From Glossina fuscipes (Eukaryota > Arthropoda > Insecta > Diptera > Glossinidae): 64,000 bases of DNA. Both the position numbers and the translations under genes were made by a program. Positions 12,616-26,600 of this stretch are shown here, one piece after another. The notes beneath the pieces were generated by a model. That model was given only the letters and a program-made list of their open reading frames with translations, did not search any database and had not been told where the DNA came from. Position 1 is the first letter of the stretch. Each line of letters opens with the position of its first letter. The stretch is taken from contig NW_023998417.1 of NCBI RefSeq assembly GCF_014805625.2, positions 10,988,744-11,052,743 of the forward strand. Direction: 5' to 3'.

Positions 12616-15231
12616 CTGATCAGCGTTGTATATCCAGTTAAGTTTTTTACTTAAACTAGGACGATATTTATTAAAATTTCGAAAATGTGAAGTTTAACCG
12701 GACAGACAGTTAGTGTATTTGCGAGTGAATCAGATGAGTCTTAGTGTGCCATGTGAACTTTTGGATTTTAGCTAGACTAGTGTTCATAAAAGTTTCCTTT
12801 CCTTCGTTATATAGAGTTGTTCCAGTGATGCGCAAGCGGACAGAAGAAGGATGAAATCAGTGCTTCCTCTTTCCCTGCAATTGTTATCAAGAGATGTTCA
12901 CATTTCAAAAAGACGAATCGAATAATTGTAGTGAACATTAAATAAGTTAAGCATTTATAATTTCTTTTCCTATTCAGAGATTAATTAAATGACAGATTGA
13001 ATACAATTTTGATTAAAAGAAAAGATTTCACACTCTTAAGCCATGTGATACTTTAAGAAAAAACAAAAAAAAAAAAAAAAAAGAGGAAAAATTAAAAAAA
13101 AAATGCCTGTTGCGTATGGAGAGCAAGCGCGTTGCTCGCTGCACATTGTTCGGTCGATAAGTGTGAATTTTTCCTTAGGTGGGCGTTTAAACGCTGCAAC
13201 AGATTGCAGTAAAGCACCTTCCGACAGTATAAAGAGTGTAGGTTTTCACCGAAACCTAACCTGCAGGCTAATTTAACTGTCTCTTTCCTTTTTGTATTGT
13301 TTCACGTGCAACAAACGAACGCAACAAAGTATTCCCATTGTACGCGCCTCTCCAGTGTTTTGTAACTAATCATGGCACCAATTGTAAGAGTATCTTGTTA
13401 CATTGTTGTTAACGTTGATTTTTTCCTATTCTTATCTCTTATTGTCGGTCAGTCAGTGGGTGTTATGTAAAGTAAAAGAAAGAAAGGAAAAGACGAAAAA
13501 ACAAAAAAAAAAAAAGGAAAAAATCTGGCGCAAAGCATTCTATTGTTTGCTTGTCTTACTTTTAAACGTAAAACGCACCGCATTTGTTTGTCTGTTCATA
13601 TTTTTATAGAGTGTTTTTGCGGCAATAATTTTACACTTTCTTACCATGTTTTGTTCAGCTCTTTTGTGTTTATAATGTTTTGTTAAATTATTGCTCTCTG
13701 CTAGAGTTTAAATGCAATTTAATTGTTTTCCAAATGTTTTTTGTTTTTTTTTTTCAAGCGAAGCCTAAGCAGCCTGCAACTTAGGTAAGTGAAGCTGAAC
13801 TAATTGTTAAAAGCGGAACTTGAAGAGCCAGTATTTAGAATAAGTATTTTGCCAACACATACACGCACACAAATTATTTCATTGCCAAATGCAATTTTGC
13901 CCGCACTCCTTCATTCGAGCGGATCGTTTGTGAGGCATTGTTTTATAGAAAATTGAAATTAATTGCTTTGCTTGCTATTCTCTGCCTTATTGGCAAGATC
14001 GGTTAGTGTATCTTTGCTCTTCAAACTGTCAATTTTTTATTTTATTTATTTATTTATTTTTTTTTTTTCTTTACAAATTATTTATGTCCTTTACCCTTCA
14101 TACCGTGTATAAGTAAAATATGAAATCCTTGTAAGCAAAGATATTGCAAAGAGAGAAAAATGTATTCGTATTCCTGTTGTTATCCTTTTAAAGCAGACAA
14201 CATATGTCCTTTTGTGGTTAATTAAGGTACCTTTGATATACGCATATGTTCTTATAAACATATATATATATGCCTCTTGGTCTCCGTTTCTCTCTTCCTT
14301 TTTCCATCATTACTGAGAAAAGGTTTTTCATTTATATAACGACTTTTTATAAAATCCTATTAATCGTTTATTTACTATTCATCCTACTGACTTGGAAGTT
14401 CATTTGACATTGCGATTAAAATTCAAATCCAGGCAGTCATTATAAAGATGTTTATCATCAACAATTTTTGCTTGTTTTTATGTTTACTTTATATGTTTAC
14501 AAACAAATCCCATAATAAATAAACTCAACATTTACTGAATATAATAAAAGCCATTTGCAAACAATTGCATGAAATGAAAAGTGCGGGATGATTGGCTTCT
14601 TATTTAAACATTTGTCTCAATTTCATTCACCCTCATCACCATTCCCGAGCGTTAATTGAAAATCATACATATGTGTGAACATTTTCTCATATCTTTCCAT
14701 CATTTAAATTTTGGCTGAGAATCATAAAACATGGTAAACAAGGATCAATGCAATCAAAATATCGATAAGAGAAGCAACTGAAGTGAATTCTTTACCGCTC
14801 TTTACAGCTGCAAAAAGTGCGATTAATGTAAGGCATGCGTTTCAAATCTTGCTTGTCATCGGATGTCAAATTACCTTATAAGGTTGGGAACTGTTGGCAA
14901 CCTTATCTTGGAACTTCCTAGGGTATTAACTATTTCCACTGAAATCATTTATTAAACTATCTCTTAAAACAACCCAAAGATCTCCTTTTGTTCTCCCCTT
15001 CGAAGATTGTATTGCCTTAACTTTTCAGTTCAGTTTTTTGATTTCAAAACAAAACTCATCCGTATTCCAAACCTCCCAAATGGCTAAGCAGCAAAGTGCT
15101 TCGTCGTCAAGGAATATTCTTAATGCAGCAAAAGACATTGCATCTAAACCTTTACGTTGTGCTGTAGTTATATATAAACATTTGCATAGCAAGTGCTCTA
15201 ATAAAGATATCCACCAATCAAGTCCTTTGAT

Positions 15232-15375
15232 AGTCCGCATAAGCAGCCGAGTAGATAAGAATCACGAGTGACAGTGTTGGCCAGTTCAGATGCCAAGCCC
15301 TATAGAGTTTCCTTTGGTCGTAGCTACAATAAGTGCTCAATGGACAAATGCATAACTCTAACTGATTGAGCACAT
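15232..15375 (+). repeat. tRNA-Ser-like SINE, copy C
   Basis: The plus strand reads GTCCGCATAAGCAGCCGAGT then AGATAAGAATCACG, with the A box CAGCCGAGTAG at 15244-15254. A degraded B-box region (AGTTCAGATGC) lies near 15,283, and the tail CTTTGGTCGTAGCTACAATA then GTGCTCAATGGACAAATGC is shared with copy A. It lies between short minus-strand ORFs of no recognisable family. Confidence 0.55.
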
Positions 15376-15907
15376 CCACTACGCTGCCGTCATCGCTTCC
15401 CTATCTGTTTCATTTTTCTGACTTCTTTCTGAACACCAGTGTGTTGCACGAATAAGGGATATCCCTGAGTGTTGGGTGATATTAAAAAAAAAAACAAGCT
15501 CTTTAGTAGGATTAGTCCGTTTCACCCATTTGTCCCAGGCATGCTGGCATTGCGCACTGCTTGATTTTAGGTCCCTGGTATTCTTCCCTGGCAACTTCAC
15601 TTTTCGCTCCTTTCATTTTTCCCTTCGTGGACAATAAAATCTATTTGTCTTCTTAAGCGTGCACGCTCTTCGGCTCTCGTCAGTAAAAAACATTCCAAGT
15701 AATGCATAAACGAGTTTATTTCTATCATAATCCATTGAATTGTTTTGTTCAATTGCATTCCACGCAACAAGATGTGTTGAAAAAGAAACTTTATCTGGCT
15801 GGCGGTTAGTTGCTTGAGAACAAATCTTTTCTCATCTTTATCTAAAGGCCGGAAACACAAACATTCTCTAATCACCTCGTTTATATGAAATTTTTAAAAT
15901 ATCAATC

Positions 15908-15931
15908 GATAGATAGATAGATAGATAGATA
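15908..15931 (+). repeat. (GATA)6 microsatellite
   Basis: Six perfect GATA units. Confidence 0.9.
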
Positions 15932-16835
15932 ACCAAATACCAATAGTATCAATGACTGACTGCACAAGCACAGAAGCAACTATGATGATTGGCGATTGAA
16001 AGTGTAAACGGAATTGTACGAAGAATATTCAAAACCGTCAAGAAAAGCAAATCACTTATCCTCGTGTACAATGATTGGCTTAAGAAAGAGATTTTCCACC
16101 TAACATCTTGACATGGGTCTTGGTCTAATAATCGAATTACAATTATTTGCAATACAATAACAAGAGATTTGCTTAAGTCATTCTGTTAAAATCATAGCTC
16201 GTGTCCGACCGACAAGAGTTAATAAATTCTCATCTTCAAACAAATTCCAAATTGACTAATAATTCACTCAAAAAAAGAATGAACTCGAGATCATCGGGCA
16301 CCTTTTGGAAAGAATGGTCTGAAGTCTACGCACTTGAAAGCGATATTGTTTTGCACACACAGACACACAGCATGCGAACACATGAACGATGGTGAATTTT
16401 AAGCCATAATCCTATTTACCGGGAAAATAATCGAAAAATTCTTGTAAAGTCATTCCTAACTAATATGAAAAATCTATTATCCTTAGAGAGGTGAATTGTT
16501 TTCCATTAGAAGTACAAGTACTCATATGATGCGATTGTGATTTTTTTTTTTTTAAGAGAAAATAAAAGCAATTGTTCTAAAAAGTTGTTAAATCTCAGAT
16601 GAAAGGAGCATTCAAAGTGAAATCGTTTCGTTTCATGTATTATGTTAATGCGATAGATGGATGATGGTTGACGACAAGCGGATTAAGTGGATTAACTTTT
16701 AAAATACAAATAATTCGAAAAGCAATGACAGATCGGATACTTGTCATAAATATTATATAATGACTTCTCCTTTGTATGCTTGGTTTTTAAAATTGATTTA
16801 ATTTCTAACTTAATTTGTTCCTCTTGTATATGATG

Positions 16836-16855
16836 CACACACACACACACACACA
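16836..16855 (+). repeat. (CA)10 microsatellite
   Basis: Ten CA units. A short TGTC repeat lies at 16,981-16,998. Confidence 0.9.
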
Positions 16856-17195
16856 TTTACTTATATATTTTTTGCCTTAGGTCAAAGTAGTCAACATCTG
16901 CTATTGCCTATGAGTTTTAGATGATCTTTTGATTGTAGCCGTCTTTTATTTGATTTTTTCTTTCATTCACTCTCTCTCTTTGTCTGTCTGTCTGTCTGCC
17001 TTCGGTTCTTCTCTATCTACCATTACGTCATTAGACAATTGGAATGTGATTGTAAAGGTATGTTTATTTGATTCCAATATGCTTACCTTATCTATTAAAT
17101 GACTAAACAAACAACCACCAACATCATCTTAAAGATCAGTTCATTTTGAAGAAGTACACCACGAAAGGTAAGCTGCTGATTTTACCGTCCTGGCT

Positions 17196-17197
<2 letters not shown>

Positions 17198-17234
<37 letters not shown>
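17198..17234 (+). repeat. 37-base poly(T) tract
   Basis: One of the longest homopolymers in the window; others of 20 or more bases occur near 7408 (A), 10,359 (T) and 19,066 (T). Confidence 0.9.
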
Positions 17235-17235
<1 letters not shown>

Positions 17236-17936
17236 TTTGTGAAACCATAGTCAATGAGCCAGTAAACCAGGCATGTTTAGTACAATGAGAATTTCATACT
17301 AAGCGCGTATTGAAAGTCTTTATATGAATTTTATTTTCATTTTCATTTATAAAAACGTTTTATATGCCTTTTGATTGCTCTCGAGTGCTGGTATTTTGAT
17401 AGCTAACACCAAATGTTAGCAACAATAGATTAAACACACACTTTTTAAGCAGATGTTTTAAGATATTTTCCAAATAATAAAATTTTTGATAATTTTCTCT
17501 TTCCTTTCTATCAGTCATTTCTTTCCGTCTTCTTTTCGATTAAGATACATATTGTTAAACTGGAAAATTTATTATTTTCATATTTTGTTTATTGTAATTA
17601 AAGGGGGAAGAATTTTAATGTTTCGATACGTGAAATGAGAAAAAGAGAAAAAAACCATCATTGGGAGAAATTATATCATATGCAATTTGCGATAGCGAGT
17701 CGAAAACAGGAAGAAAGAACGCGATAAACTAAGTGAGTAAATTAGCGAGAAAGTTAAATTCTTTGGGCGCCAGGTCATGACGTCTACCACAGTTAATTTA
17801 GAATTAACACACTTATCCTGTCGCCTCCTACTCTGCGAGTCCTTTCGTTTGACACCAATAGCGCTGGTACTAATACTAAGGACCAATTCGGTCTATTTTC
17901 GATACCAACCTGTCGCATTTGAGCTCAATAGCTTCG

Positions 17937-18100
17937 CTTTCGTACACGGACAGACGGACAAATGGACATGCTTAAATCGATTTACAATTTGATGCTGATT
18001 AAGAATATATTTTATGGGGTCTCTGATGCTTCCATCTGGACATTGCAAACGTTTTGACAAAGTGAATATACTCCTCATCCTTGCGTGATGGGTATAAAAA
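17937..18100 (+). repeat. Dispersed fly repeat of the GGACAGACGGAC...GGGTATA type
   Basis: This is a well-preserved copy: GGACAGACGGACAAATGGAC, ATGCTTAAATCGATTTACAA, TTTGATGCTGATTAAGAATA, ACATTGCAAACGTTTTGACA and an end at GATGGGTATAAAAATAG. It shares block order with the unit at 1890-2057. Confidence 0.6.
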
Positions 18101-18241
18101 TAGTAAAAGCAAGAAATTAGTAAAAAGTAAAGAAAGTAAATGGAAAAAAAAATTGATAAAAAGAACAGGAGACTTTCCCTTTGACATTCATAGGTATAGT
18201 TTTTTTTTTCTAATAAAAAAATTTCTCCTTTTTTTTTTTTT

Positions 18242-18341
18242 NNNNNNNNNNNNNNNNNNNNNNNNNNNNNNNNNNNNNNNNNNNNNNNNNNNNNNNNNNN
18301 NNNNNNNNNNNNNNNNNNNNNNNNNNNNNNNNNNNNNNNNN
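18242..18341. other. Assembly gap (100 N)
   Basis: Exactly 100 N, probably a placeholder. It follows a poly(T) run and precedes A-rich tracts, so the gap likely reflects homopolymer or simple-repeat assembly failure. Confidence 0.98.
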
Positions 18342-21300
18342 GTATTTTTAGACGAGAATTAAAGAAAAAAAAAAAAAAAAAAAAAAATGATAAAAAAATT
18401 TTTAAAAAAAAAAAAAAAAAATTTTTTATTTGAAAAAAAGATTTGTTTTCTTTTGTTTTCTTTATGTGTCATTGCAATTATTTTCATGTTGATTTCGGAC
18501 AAAAGTCTCGTTACAAATGTCCTGTGGTTAAGATCTCTGGTCATCTACTGTCATCTTAAGGCAAACAAGCGAAAACTACTTGAACATTTCAAGTATGATC
18601 ACTTTAGTAATATTCAAGCCCACACGCACACGCACACGCACACGTGCACGCATCCATATGCACATACACATGCATGCATCTATATAAACATATTAATATT
18701 TTCAAAATAACTTAACTGAACACTGATCCTCATATAGTCAAGTACAGCTGCTGTGTTCAGTTGAGATCTTTGCTCTCTGATGTTAAGTGTAAGTACACAA
18801 GAAAGATATGCACTTATCTTCAATTGTGCGAACACTCTGTGGGTGATATACAGAAAGTAAGTCTATGTTAGGCAATAAGGGTGCAGGTGGTCATTGAGAA
18901 TCGAAGCATACGAAAAAACCATTATTAGGTAACTAGGAAACGAATACAAAGAGTACTTGAAATCAATTTAACAAACAATGAAGAGATTGTCTTGTAAATG
19001 TTTACAACATCAAGAATCGTTAATTAGAAAATAGTTTATCGCATTTTCTTTTTCCTTATGTTGTTTTTTTTTTTTTTTTTTTTTTTTTGTACTAAACTAT
19101 TATTTACTGTAAAGAGTTGTATTTCAAGTGGGCTTTTATAAATGATACCGCCAAAGAGTGATCATAAATTAAGGAATTATTAATATAAAGAAAAACTCTT
19201 CAAGTACTTGAAAAAAATTCCTTTTAAAAGTATATATTTACGGATAATATTATAAAATACTTGAGAAAATGAGTTAAAGAAAAGATAAAAAGCAATTAAA
19301 AGTCAACACCTACTAATTCTGCAATAACAGGGATTTTCACTTAACCAGTTTATCGCCTCAAGTATTACTCGCTTACTCTCCCTCTCTCTTGAAACGCATT
19401 ACGAAAAGAAAAAAAAAAAAAAAAACTGAAGCAAATCAGTTAAGTAATCTTTTAAACTCAAGTTTTAATATTTACTTTTTCAATTTAACCGTGACCCTGG
19501 CGAACAGCTTGAAAGTAATCATCGCAACTTCTGTTTACTGCAATATCGATAAACTCCTTCATTGTCCAGCTGAAATGAAATCGTCACTTTAAATTTATTT
19601 ATTTATTTTTACCTCTTGACGTTCATCAAGAAGAAGATTTCAGTTTTGTTATTGATCAAATTATAGCGGAACAAAAATTTCAATAAACTTTAACGCCTTT
19701 CAATAGCAGGCTTCCTCTTGACTATGTTAATATTTGCTCTCAAGTTTCAACAATATGTGCTTTGAACTACAAACACAGCGTTATTGCTATAGAAAAGTGC
19801 ATCATTCACCTGTAAAACAAAAAAAAAAAAAACTAAACCATATTTAGAGACCCAAGTGCCTACGACTAATGTAGAGTGCAAAAAAGGAATCCCACACCAA
19901 AATTGCATCCTTAAGTGAAATAAAGAAGAAGAAGAAGAAGAAGAAAACTTCAAACGATCCTGGAATTTGACTTTTTAAGAGAATTGTCGTAGAGAACAAC
20001 TCAAGCGAAACCTGTTAACACCGTGATAACCTTAAAAGTCATTTTATAGAAAAAGATCCAAGCTTAACTGTTAAATGCATAGCGATGTAGATACATATCG
20101 TAATCTTTCGTAGTCGTTTTTTTTTATTTAAATTTTTTTATCAAATTAATTTCAAACACCAAGCGGAACTAGGATGCACTAGTTTGCTTAGCATGAATTA
20201 ACTCGCAGTTTAGCTTTTAGTTTAGTCGACTGATTGGACAACGAGTAGAGGCTGTTGCAAGTAGGAAAATTGTTATTTCAAGAGCAAGATACAGTATTAT
20301 CCCTACTATGCAGCTACAGATTGTTACTATTTTTCCGACCGAATATGAATTCCATGCTGGAAGGACCTTTGGTTCTATGTAAACATCTTTGCGAGCAAAT
20401 ATTGTTTTGACGAAACTGATAAGTGGAGATGGCGGTATCTTCAATCAGTCATGGCAACGTCAGACCCTACACATTTCTAAATTGCAGATTAGCTGCGAAG
20501 CTCTGACGCTTCTTACAGTGTTTAAGTGATCTTGCTTCGTTTAAATGTCTTTGATTACAACATTACCGCAGCTTAACTTGACTTTTAATTTTGAGTGAAA
20601 GAAAATTTAAAAAAAACAAAAATGTGACAAAATCTCTCAAAACGTTTTTTTCCCAAAATCGATAGCTAGTGAGCTGAAAAACTCTATTTTTTCTAATTTA
20701 TTGCCAAATCGATTTTAATCAATTTTTTGTTCTTCTTTTTCAGATTTCTCATTATAAGGTAAGTCATTTTTACTTGTTATAAATAATTAGTTGATTAGTT
20801 TGGCAAACAAAAAAAACAATCGTTTTTTACATAAGTCACTACTTCTTTTTCTAACTACTGTTACGTTCATTATAATAAAATTTATTTAATGCGTATAATG
20901 AAAAAAAAATTAAATCTCACAAGAGAACATAAACATCGAACTCGTGCACAAGATAAGCTTATTATTCACCATAAAAGTGAATAAATATATATATATTTTT
21001 TTTTTTTTTGAAAAAAACAAAAAGGAAAATAAAGTTTGAACAACGGCAGCAACCCCTATAAAAATCACAGCCCATTCAATGGAGGAGGAGGAAGATGGGG
21101 ATTGTTTGGAAGGGAAGAGTGAACAAATAAATAATTTTAACTAATATCAAATTTCCACAAATTCGTTGTCAACGGAAATGGGTTGGCTACAGAAACTGCC
21201 TGTGTCGTACCTAAGGGCAGAGTACTCCTTCGATTAGATTCATATGATCCCCACGTTTACGTTAACGATGAGGGTAATAAACGTTAAATAATTTTATTTG

Positions 21301-22435
21301 CTTACCAAATACTTGAATGGCATAAAAAGCAAACAAAGAAATAAAAAAAATAAAAAATAAAAAAAAGGGATAAGTGAATGGATCTCTATCGTTGAGGAAA
21401 AGAGAAACAACAAACAGTTGCTGCAAATATGTTTGAGAGAAAGACATTACAATATACCAGTAACAGGCATTTCACCACAGTGTCTGGCATATTAAAAGTA
21501 TGAAATAGTCAATCTATCCCTTAGTCCTGGTTAAGGCTAAGGATTAATTCAATTTATGGTTTTCTTTCGGTATTTGAAAAATCATTTGATAGGAATACAA
21601 AATTATGAGCTAACCCAGTGCTTCTTTTTTTCGTCCCCCACTAAAACGTATGTTTTATTGACTTTATTAAATTTGATATGGTAGGATATGTATGTATGTC
21701 TTGTCTTTATGTCTGTCTGTATATGAGTAACCCAAGTAATAGAAGTATAAAAACTGGACTGGTAGAGTATTACTATTTGTTATATAAAAGGCAGTAATGA
21801 ATTTTGATTGTTTACTGAAAACATTACATGGCCATCAATTTACCATCTAGTGGGGGGATAGCAAGTAAAAATGGCATAGCAGCAATCGTTTACAGGAAGC
21901 TCGAAATGAAATGGGTGTTGAAGCATTAACAATACCACAGAGAGAATGAATGAATAAATGAATTGTACACGATTTAGGTGTAGGTTGTCTCGAGCAGTTA
22001 ATAAAATCCAAAAAAAAAAAACAAACATTGGGACAAAATTTATTTTTCATTTTATGATTTAATTGTTGCTGACGACTAAATATATATATGGTGGGTGCAC
22101 AAGTTCTTTTTCTTCTTCGTTCATTTGTTTAACAAATTTGCAAATTCTTTTGTTTTTCACATTTGTTTTTTATTTTTTTTTTCTTGTTGCTCAGAGAATT
22201 ATTGTCTCTGTCATCTCATCATAAGACTTAATGGATGGTTTATATGCTATACATAAGTAAGTAAATGTACTCGGAAGGGTGATGATTGCTACTCTAATAG
22301 TTTTGGCAGAAGATTTACTATTTATTTGTTATTGTTCTTTTAGTCATTGTTAAACTCTTTCAATGAAGCTTTTAACATTAAAATTGCTTGCATACTGCTA
22401 ACGACGATGTATAGAAGGATAGAAAGACATAATGG

Positions 22436-22436
<1 letters not shown>

Positions 22437-22471
<35 letters not shown>
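22437..22471 (+). repeat. (AGAC)n microsatellite
   Basis: Almost nine perfect AGAC units; the 110-residue ORF over it is an artefact (RQTDRQTD repeats). Confidence 0.9.
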
Positions 22472-22823
22472 TATAGGCAAACGGCAGTCAATAAGCAAAG
22501 AATCTCACAACAACGTTAACAACGTCTGTAATAGTTACAGTCATCCCGCTTTATTTATTTTGTCAATTTGCGCGCACAACAAACAAACACACTATATACG
22601 CACTCGCGCTTATGCACATATAACACGCCACTCTTCGGTTTCTCGGTCGAGCATTACAAATCTTTTAAGAGTTCATTAGCAAAAGCTAGAAAAGTGATTT
22701 AAAATTGTTAACACCAAACAACAACGCGCCTACTCTTGACAAACATAAAAACAAACAAGCAAACAAACACTTTTTAAATTTTGCCCCGATATTAGTAAGT
22801 TACACACGCACACTCACACTCAT

Positions 22824-22851
22824 CTATATATATATATATATATATATATAT
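22824..22851 (+). repeat. (TA)n microsatellite
   Basis: TA dinucleotide run preceded by CACACGCACACTCACAC. Confidence 0.85.
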
Positions 22852-23998
22852 CTATTTATATATGTATAATATAAATTTATGTTTAACTTTACGGAAGCTT
22901 AACACAACAATTGTTCAGTTTGTTGTGTCTGCCAACAATAAGTAGAACTAAGAAGCAGTCAGCAGAGTCGGCTTAAGAAGATGCAAAAAACAGTAGAGTA
23001 ACTATATAAGAAGATACGATAGTACGACAATTGTTTGCATTTGTTTATCTTTACTGCGTAGTGGCATTGTTGTCGTCGTTGTCGTCGTTGTCGTCTTCGT
23101 CGACTTTATAGAGAATCTGCCGTAATGCGTTCACTGCAGTTACAATAAATAGCTTTTACTGCTTTTACTGCCCTTTTACTTAAGTCTTCTAACCAAATAA
23201 ATATATTCTCGGTTCTTATATATGTACATGTATATATATATATATATATATTTTTATTTTTTTTATTTTTGTACTCTATCATCTTCTCCTCTTCGTTCAG
23301 TACTTGTTTAGGTAGAAGCGCAATCAATTTGGAGACGCATTAAGTGTCATTTTGCAGCTGCTAATTGACATCGCATACAATGCTACAAAATTCTTGTCAC
23401 TTTTAACGATTAGCTTTGTCTGTCACTCGTAAATAATATTAACGTTTTTAAAACAGTTTAACTGATTTAAAGAAATTTGTTTGGCATTGAACTTGTTACT
23501 GCGGTAATAATGTCGGAATTTCAAATGTAACAAAAAAGAAATGTCTTCTAGATTATGAATAATTGCCTTAATTGTCTATGCAAATGATGACTCATTAGCT
23601 ATTATCGCTACTGCTAATTACGAACTGACTTTCCTGTCATAGCTTTATTCTAACCGCGATAAAAGTTCGCATAAAATGTGTCGTACAAAGACATCGTACA
23701 AACAAAAAAAAAAAAAAAAGACGGAATGGAAGGAGTAGTAGAAGGAATAGTAGAAGGATGGAAAAACTGGAGAGGTAAGTGAAGGAACAGATAGAAGGAA
23801 AAGGAAAGAAAGCAATAAAGCGAGTGAAAGAAATTGAAAGGGAAAGAAAGAGAGAAAGAGCGGTATGAGGAATGAAAAAGCACGGATAGGGAAGTTTTAG
23901 AGAAAACGAAAGGAGAATAGCTTGGTGCAGATCAGCTTTAACGAAATCTAAACTGAGATAATCAGCATTCAAAACTTGTCATTTTTGAATGCCTTTAA

Positions 23999-24042
23999 GA
24001 ACTATTTATAGACTCCGTAAGAACTATTTATAGCCTCCGAGG
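23999..24042 (+). repeat. 22-bp tandem duplication
   Basis: GAACTATTTATAGACTCCGT is followed immediately by GAACTATTTATAGCCTCCGA, giving two near-identical units. Confidence 0.75.
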
Positions 24043-25477
24043 GTGAATGGAAAAGGCAGTAGTGTTTATCCGCGTTCGAAGTGATAGGGATAAAGACCAC
24101 GGCATGTACACGTTGTTCTAAAGACTGGCAGTACGGTAAACTAAAAGAACGATGAGTCGTGGCACTGTGTAGTGCGGTATGTGAACAACTCAAGGATAAA
24201 TGGATGGGGGCACGGAGAAAACCGAACAGTCCTGTTAAAGAGCTTGACAAGGTCGAAAGTCGAAGTGGGCGAACCTCTTTTATTTCTGCAGAACAGATTA
24301 GCATGATGCTCAAGGATATCAACCGTGTTGGTGGTGGGCATTGTGCGAATATCGGCTGCGCTGAAGTAGATTTTGCATCGCTTTAAAAACATAGGCCTTT
24401 GACTGCATCTTTCGAAATTTCGAGTGCGTATTCCCTCTAACGAGCTGTTTTCCCCATAAAAAGCACAAAATCTGAAAATCCCGCAAACTCGCTTTTATTT
24501 AATAATTCTATTCAAATTAATTGATTTACAATACCAGAGACTAACGCGAATCATATATTGCGACATCCGAAACCCCGATTGTTATTGCCTGGAACGCAAT
24601 ACTTTCTTAACTATCTGCCATCGAAAATTTCGGATGTGGAGGCTGGCATTACCTTTTTAAAAAGTAGTCGAAATATATATCAGCAAATCGGTGTTTCAAT
24701 TAAATTTCCCGATAGGCGGATGGTAAAAGGACACGCCTACAACGATGCAAGGCGTAAATATTAGAAACGATTCCACAAGACGAACTTTTTGTTTTATAAA
24801 AAATTATTATCGTTGTTTTTCAAAAGGCTTTTGCAGGCCGACTCATGTCTACTATTCGCCTGGATTCGGATGCTGCGAACTGAACACTTCCTAACGGATA
24901 ATAAACTTGTCATACAATAATTCATTGCTGATGAATATAAATTTGATAATAAAAATTTTAAATGAAATTCGATAAAAACTTGATTGGCATTTGAATATAT
25001 ATAAAAAAGTTGTGCACACTTCCTTCCTTTCCTTACTGTAAACCAACGCGCCCAACCAAATCTTTACAACTCGATAACAAGGAAAAGTCAATTTAACTCG
25101 ACAAAATGCTGTTTATGTTAATTCCTCTTTTTTTTTATGCGAAATACTTTCAACTAACAGCTAATCATCCCTTGAACGGTAAATATCCGCATTGGAATGA
25201 GTAAATGCGATAAATAGACGATATAAGGGATACGACAACAGCAACAAGAGCGACAAAAAAAAAAAAACACATTTTATTTATATTTGATGTTTGCCAAACA
25301 ACACAAGTATGCAGGCATAAAGCCGCAAAACATTACTGCCAGCTATTTACACAAAAAACATTATACGACTCGTCCTCCTGCTCTTGAGCTCTGCCCTTGC
25401 ATTTTCCCAAGTCTTATGTGTTCGTTCAGTCAGTCAGTCAGTTAGTCAGGATTTGCTTATAATTGAATAAATACTCC

Positions 25478-25480
<3 letters not shown>

Positions 25481-25522
<42 letters not shown>
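25481..25522 (+). repeat. (CT)21 microsatellite
   Basis: Twenty-one CT units; a CAGT repeat precedes it near 25,425. Confidence 0.9.
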
Positions 25523-25525
<3 letters not shown>

Positions 25526-26022
25526 TAAACAACTTCTTTAGCATCATCATTAACAACACGTGAACGTTTCTCATTCTCATTCATCGGCGTCTTATTCCAT
25601 ATTATGAACAATGATAACAACTTTTGCTTATTATGATACTATTATGAAACAAGATGAGCGAGAGTAAGAAAGAGACTTTCCCCTCTCTCTTCCACCAATC
25701 CTCACGTACTACGCACTCTACTACCAGTTATATTAGCCCACCACCGTTATATTGAGTTAAATATTTCATAAAAAAAAAAAACAAACAAAATTGTTTTTTT
25801 TTTGTTTTGCTGTAAATTGTTCGTATGCTGTGAAGGGTGTTTTGTTGACAATTGTTTGCTAAAATTAAACACAACAGTAAAGTTTGACAACCCCTACCAA
25901 ATGGTGAGCACAAGCAACCAAATGCTTACACAGATAAATGTTAAAGCATTTAATACCCACCTCGCATATCGTTTGCCATGCTTTGCCCTCCGGTTCCCTG
26001 CGGTATTTGTTCTAACATTAGC

Positions 26023-26095
26023 CACTTTGATGATAATAACGATGATGATTATGATGATGATGATGATGATGACGACGACGATGGCAATGATGATA
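26023..26095 (+). repeat. (GAT)n/(GAC)n trinucleotide tract
   Basis: Imperfect GATGAT...GACGAC run, giving poly-Asp and poly-Met ORF artefacts. Confidence 0.85.
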
Positions 26096-26534
26096 ATATT
26101 GTTGCGCTCATTGAAATTGTTTTTATAAAGTTTTTCTTTTTCTCTCCTTTTCCCTGCCTCTCTTTATTTTCCTTTCTTTTTTTTTTTTTATCAGAAATTT
26201 TCGTCTGGCAAAACTGTCAACACATTTTGTGACAGTAGTTAAGGTTAAATTGCTTAACGCGACGCATACACGATTTAAACGATTTAACGCATCAAACGAA
26301 TGCCTGTCACTAATATAAAAACGATTAACGAGAGAACTCAAAGAAGAAGAATAAAAACTAAAAAAATGTTTATCACAATATTAAGAGAAACAAAGAGAGA
26401 AAAATATTAAAAATAAAGGGACTAAGTTATTACTCAGAGGTCACTACGAGAGAACGAAAGATTTACGGACTTTTATCCATAAATAATTTCTTTTCTCATT
26501 TATTAGCTTGATTGACACTTCAAAACGTTGCCCA

Positions 26535-26600
26535 GAATATATATGTATATGCATATGTATGTATGTATGTATGTATATATGTATATATGTATATTTCTTT
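26535..26600 (+). repeat. (TATG)n microsatellite
   Basis: Imperfect ATGT/ATAT tetranucleotide run. Confidence 0.8.

Larger units (their letters stand above)
9446..18241. other. Distal upstream gene-free DNA, section 2
   Basis: No gene recognised. It holds three repeat copies, GATA, CA and T-tract microsatellites, and an island at 15,000-15,900 with three short minus-strand ORFs (71, 73 and 92 codons) flanking SINE copy C. These ORFs show no family motif and are probably chance or very old element remains. Confidence 0.65.

Noticed and set aside
15025..15875. Three short minus-strand ORFs taken together as a possible decayed gene
   Set aside because: No shared family motif, no splice-consistent joining, and a SINE copy lies between them.
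22347..22679. 110-codon ORF with QTDR repeats
   Set aside because: The repeat is the (AGAC)n microsatellite; the rest shows no family features.
23637..23972. 111-codon minus-strand Ser/Phe/Leu ORF
   Set aside because: Purine-rich low-complexity stretch (GAAAG/GGAAG), no domain, overlapping ORF in another frame.
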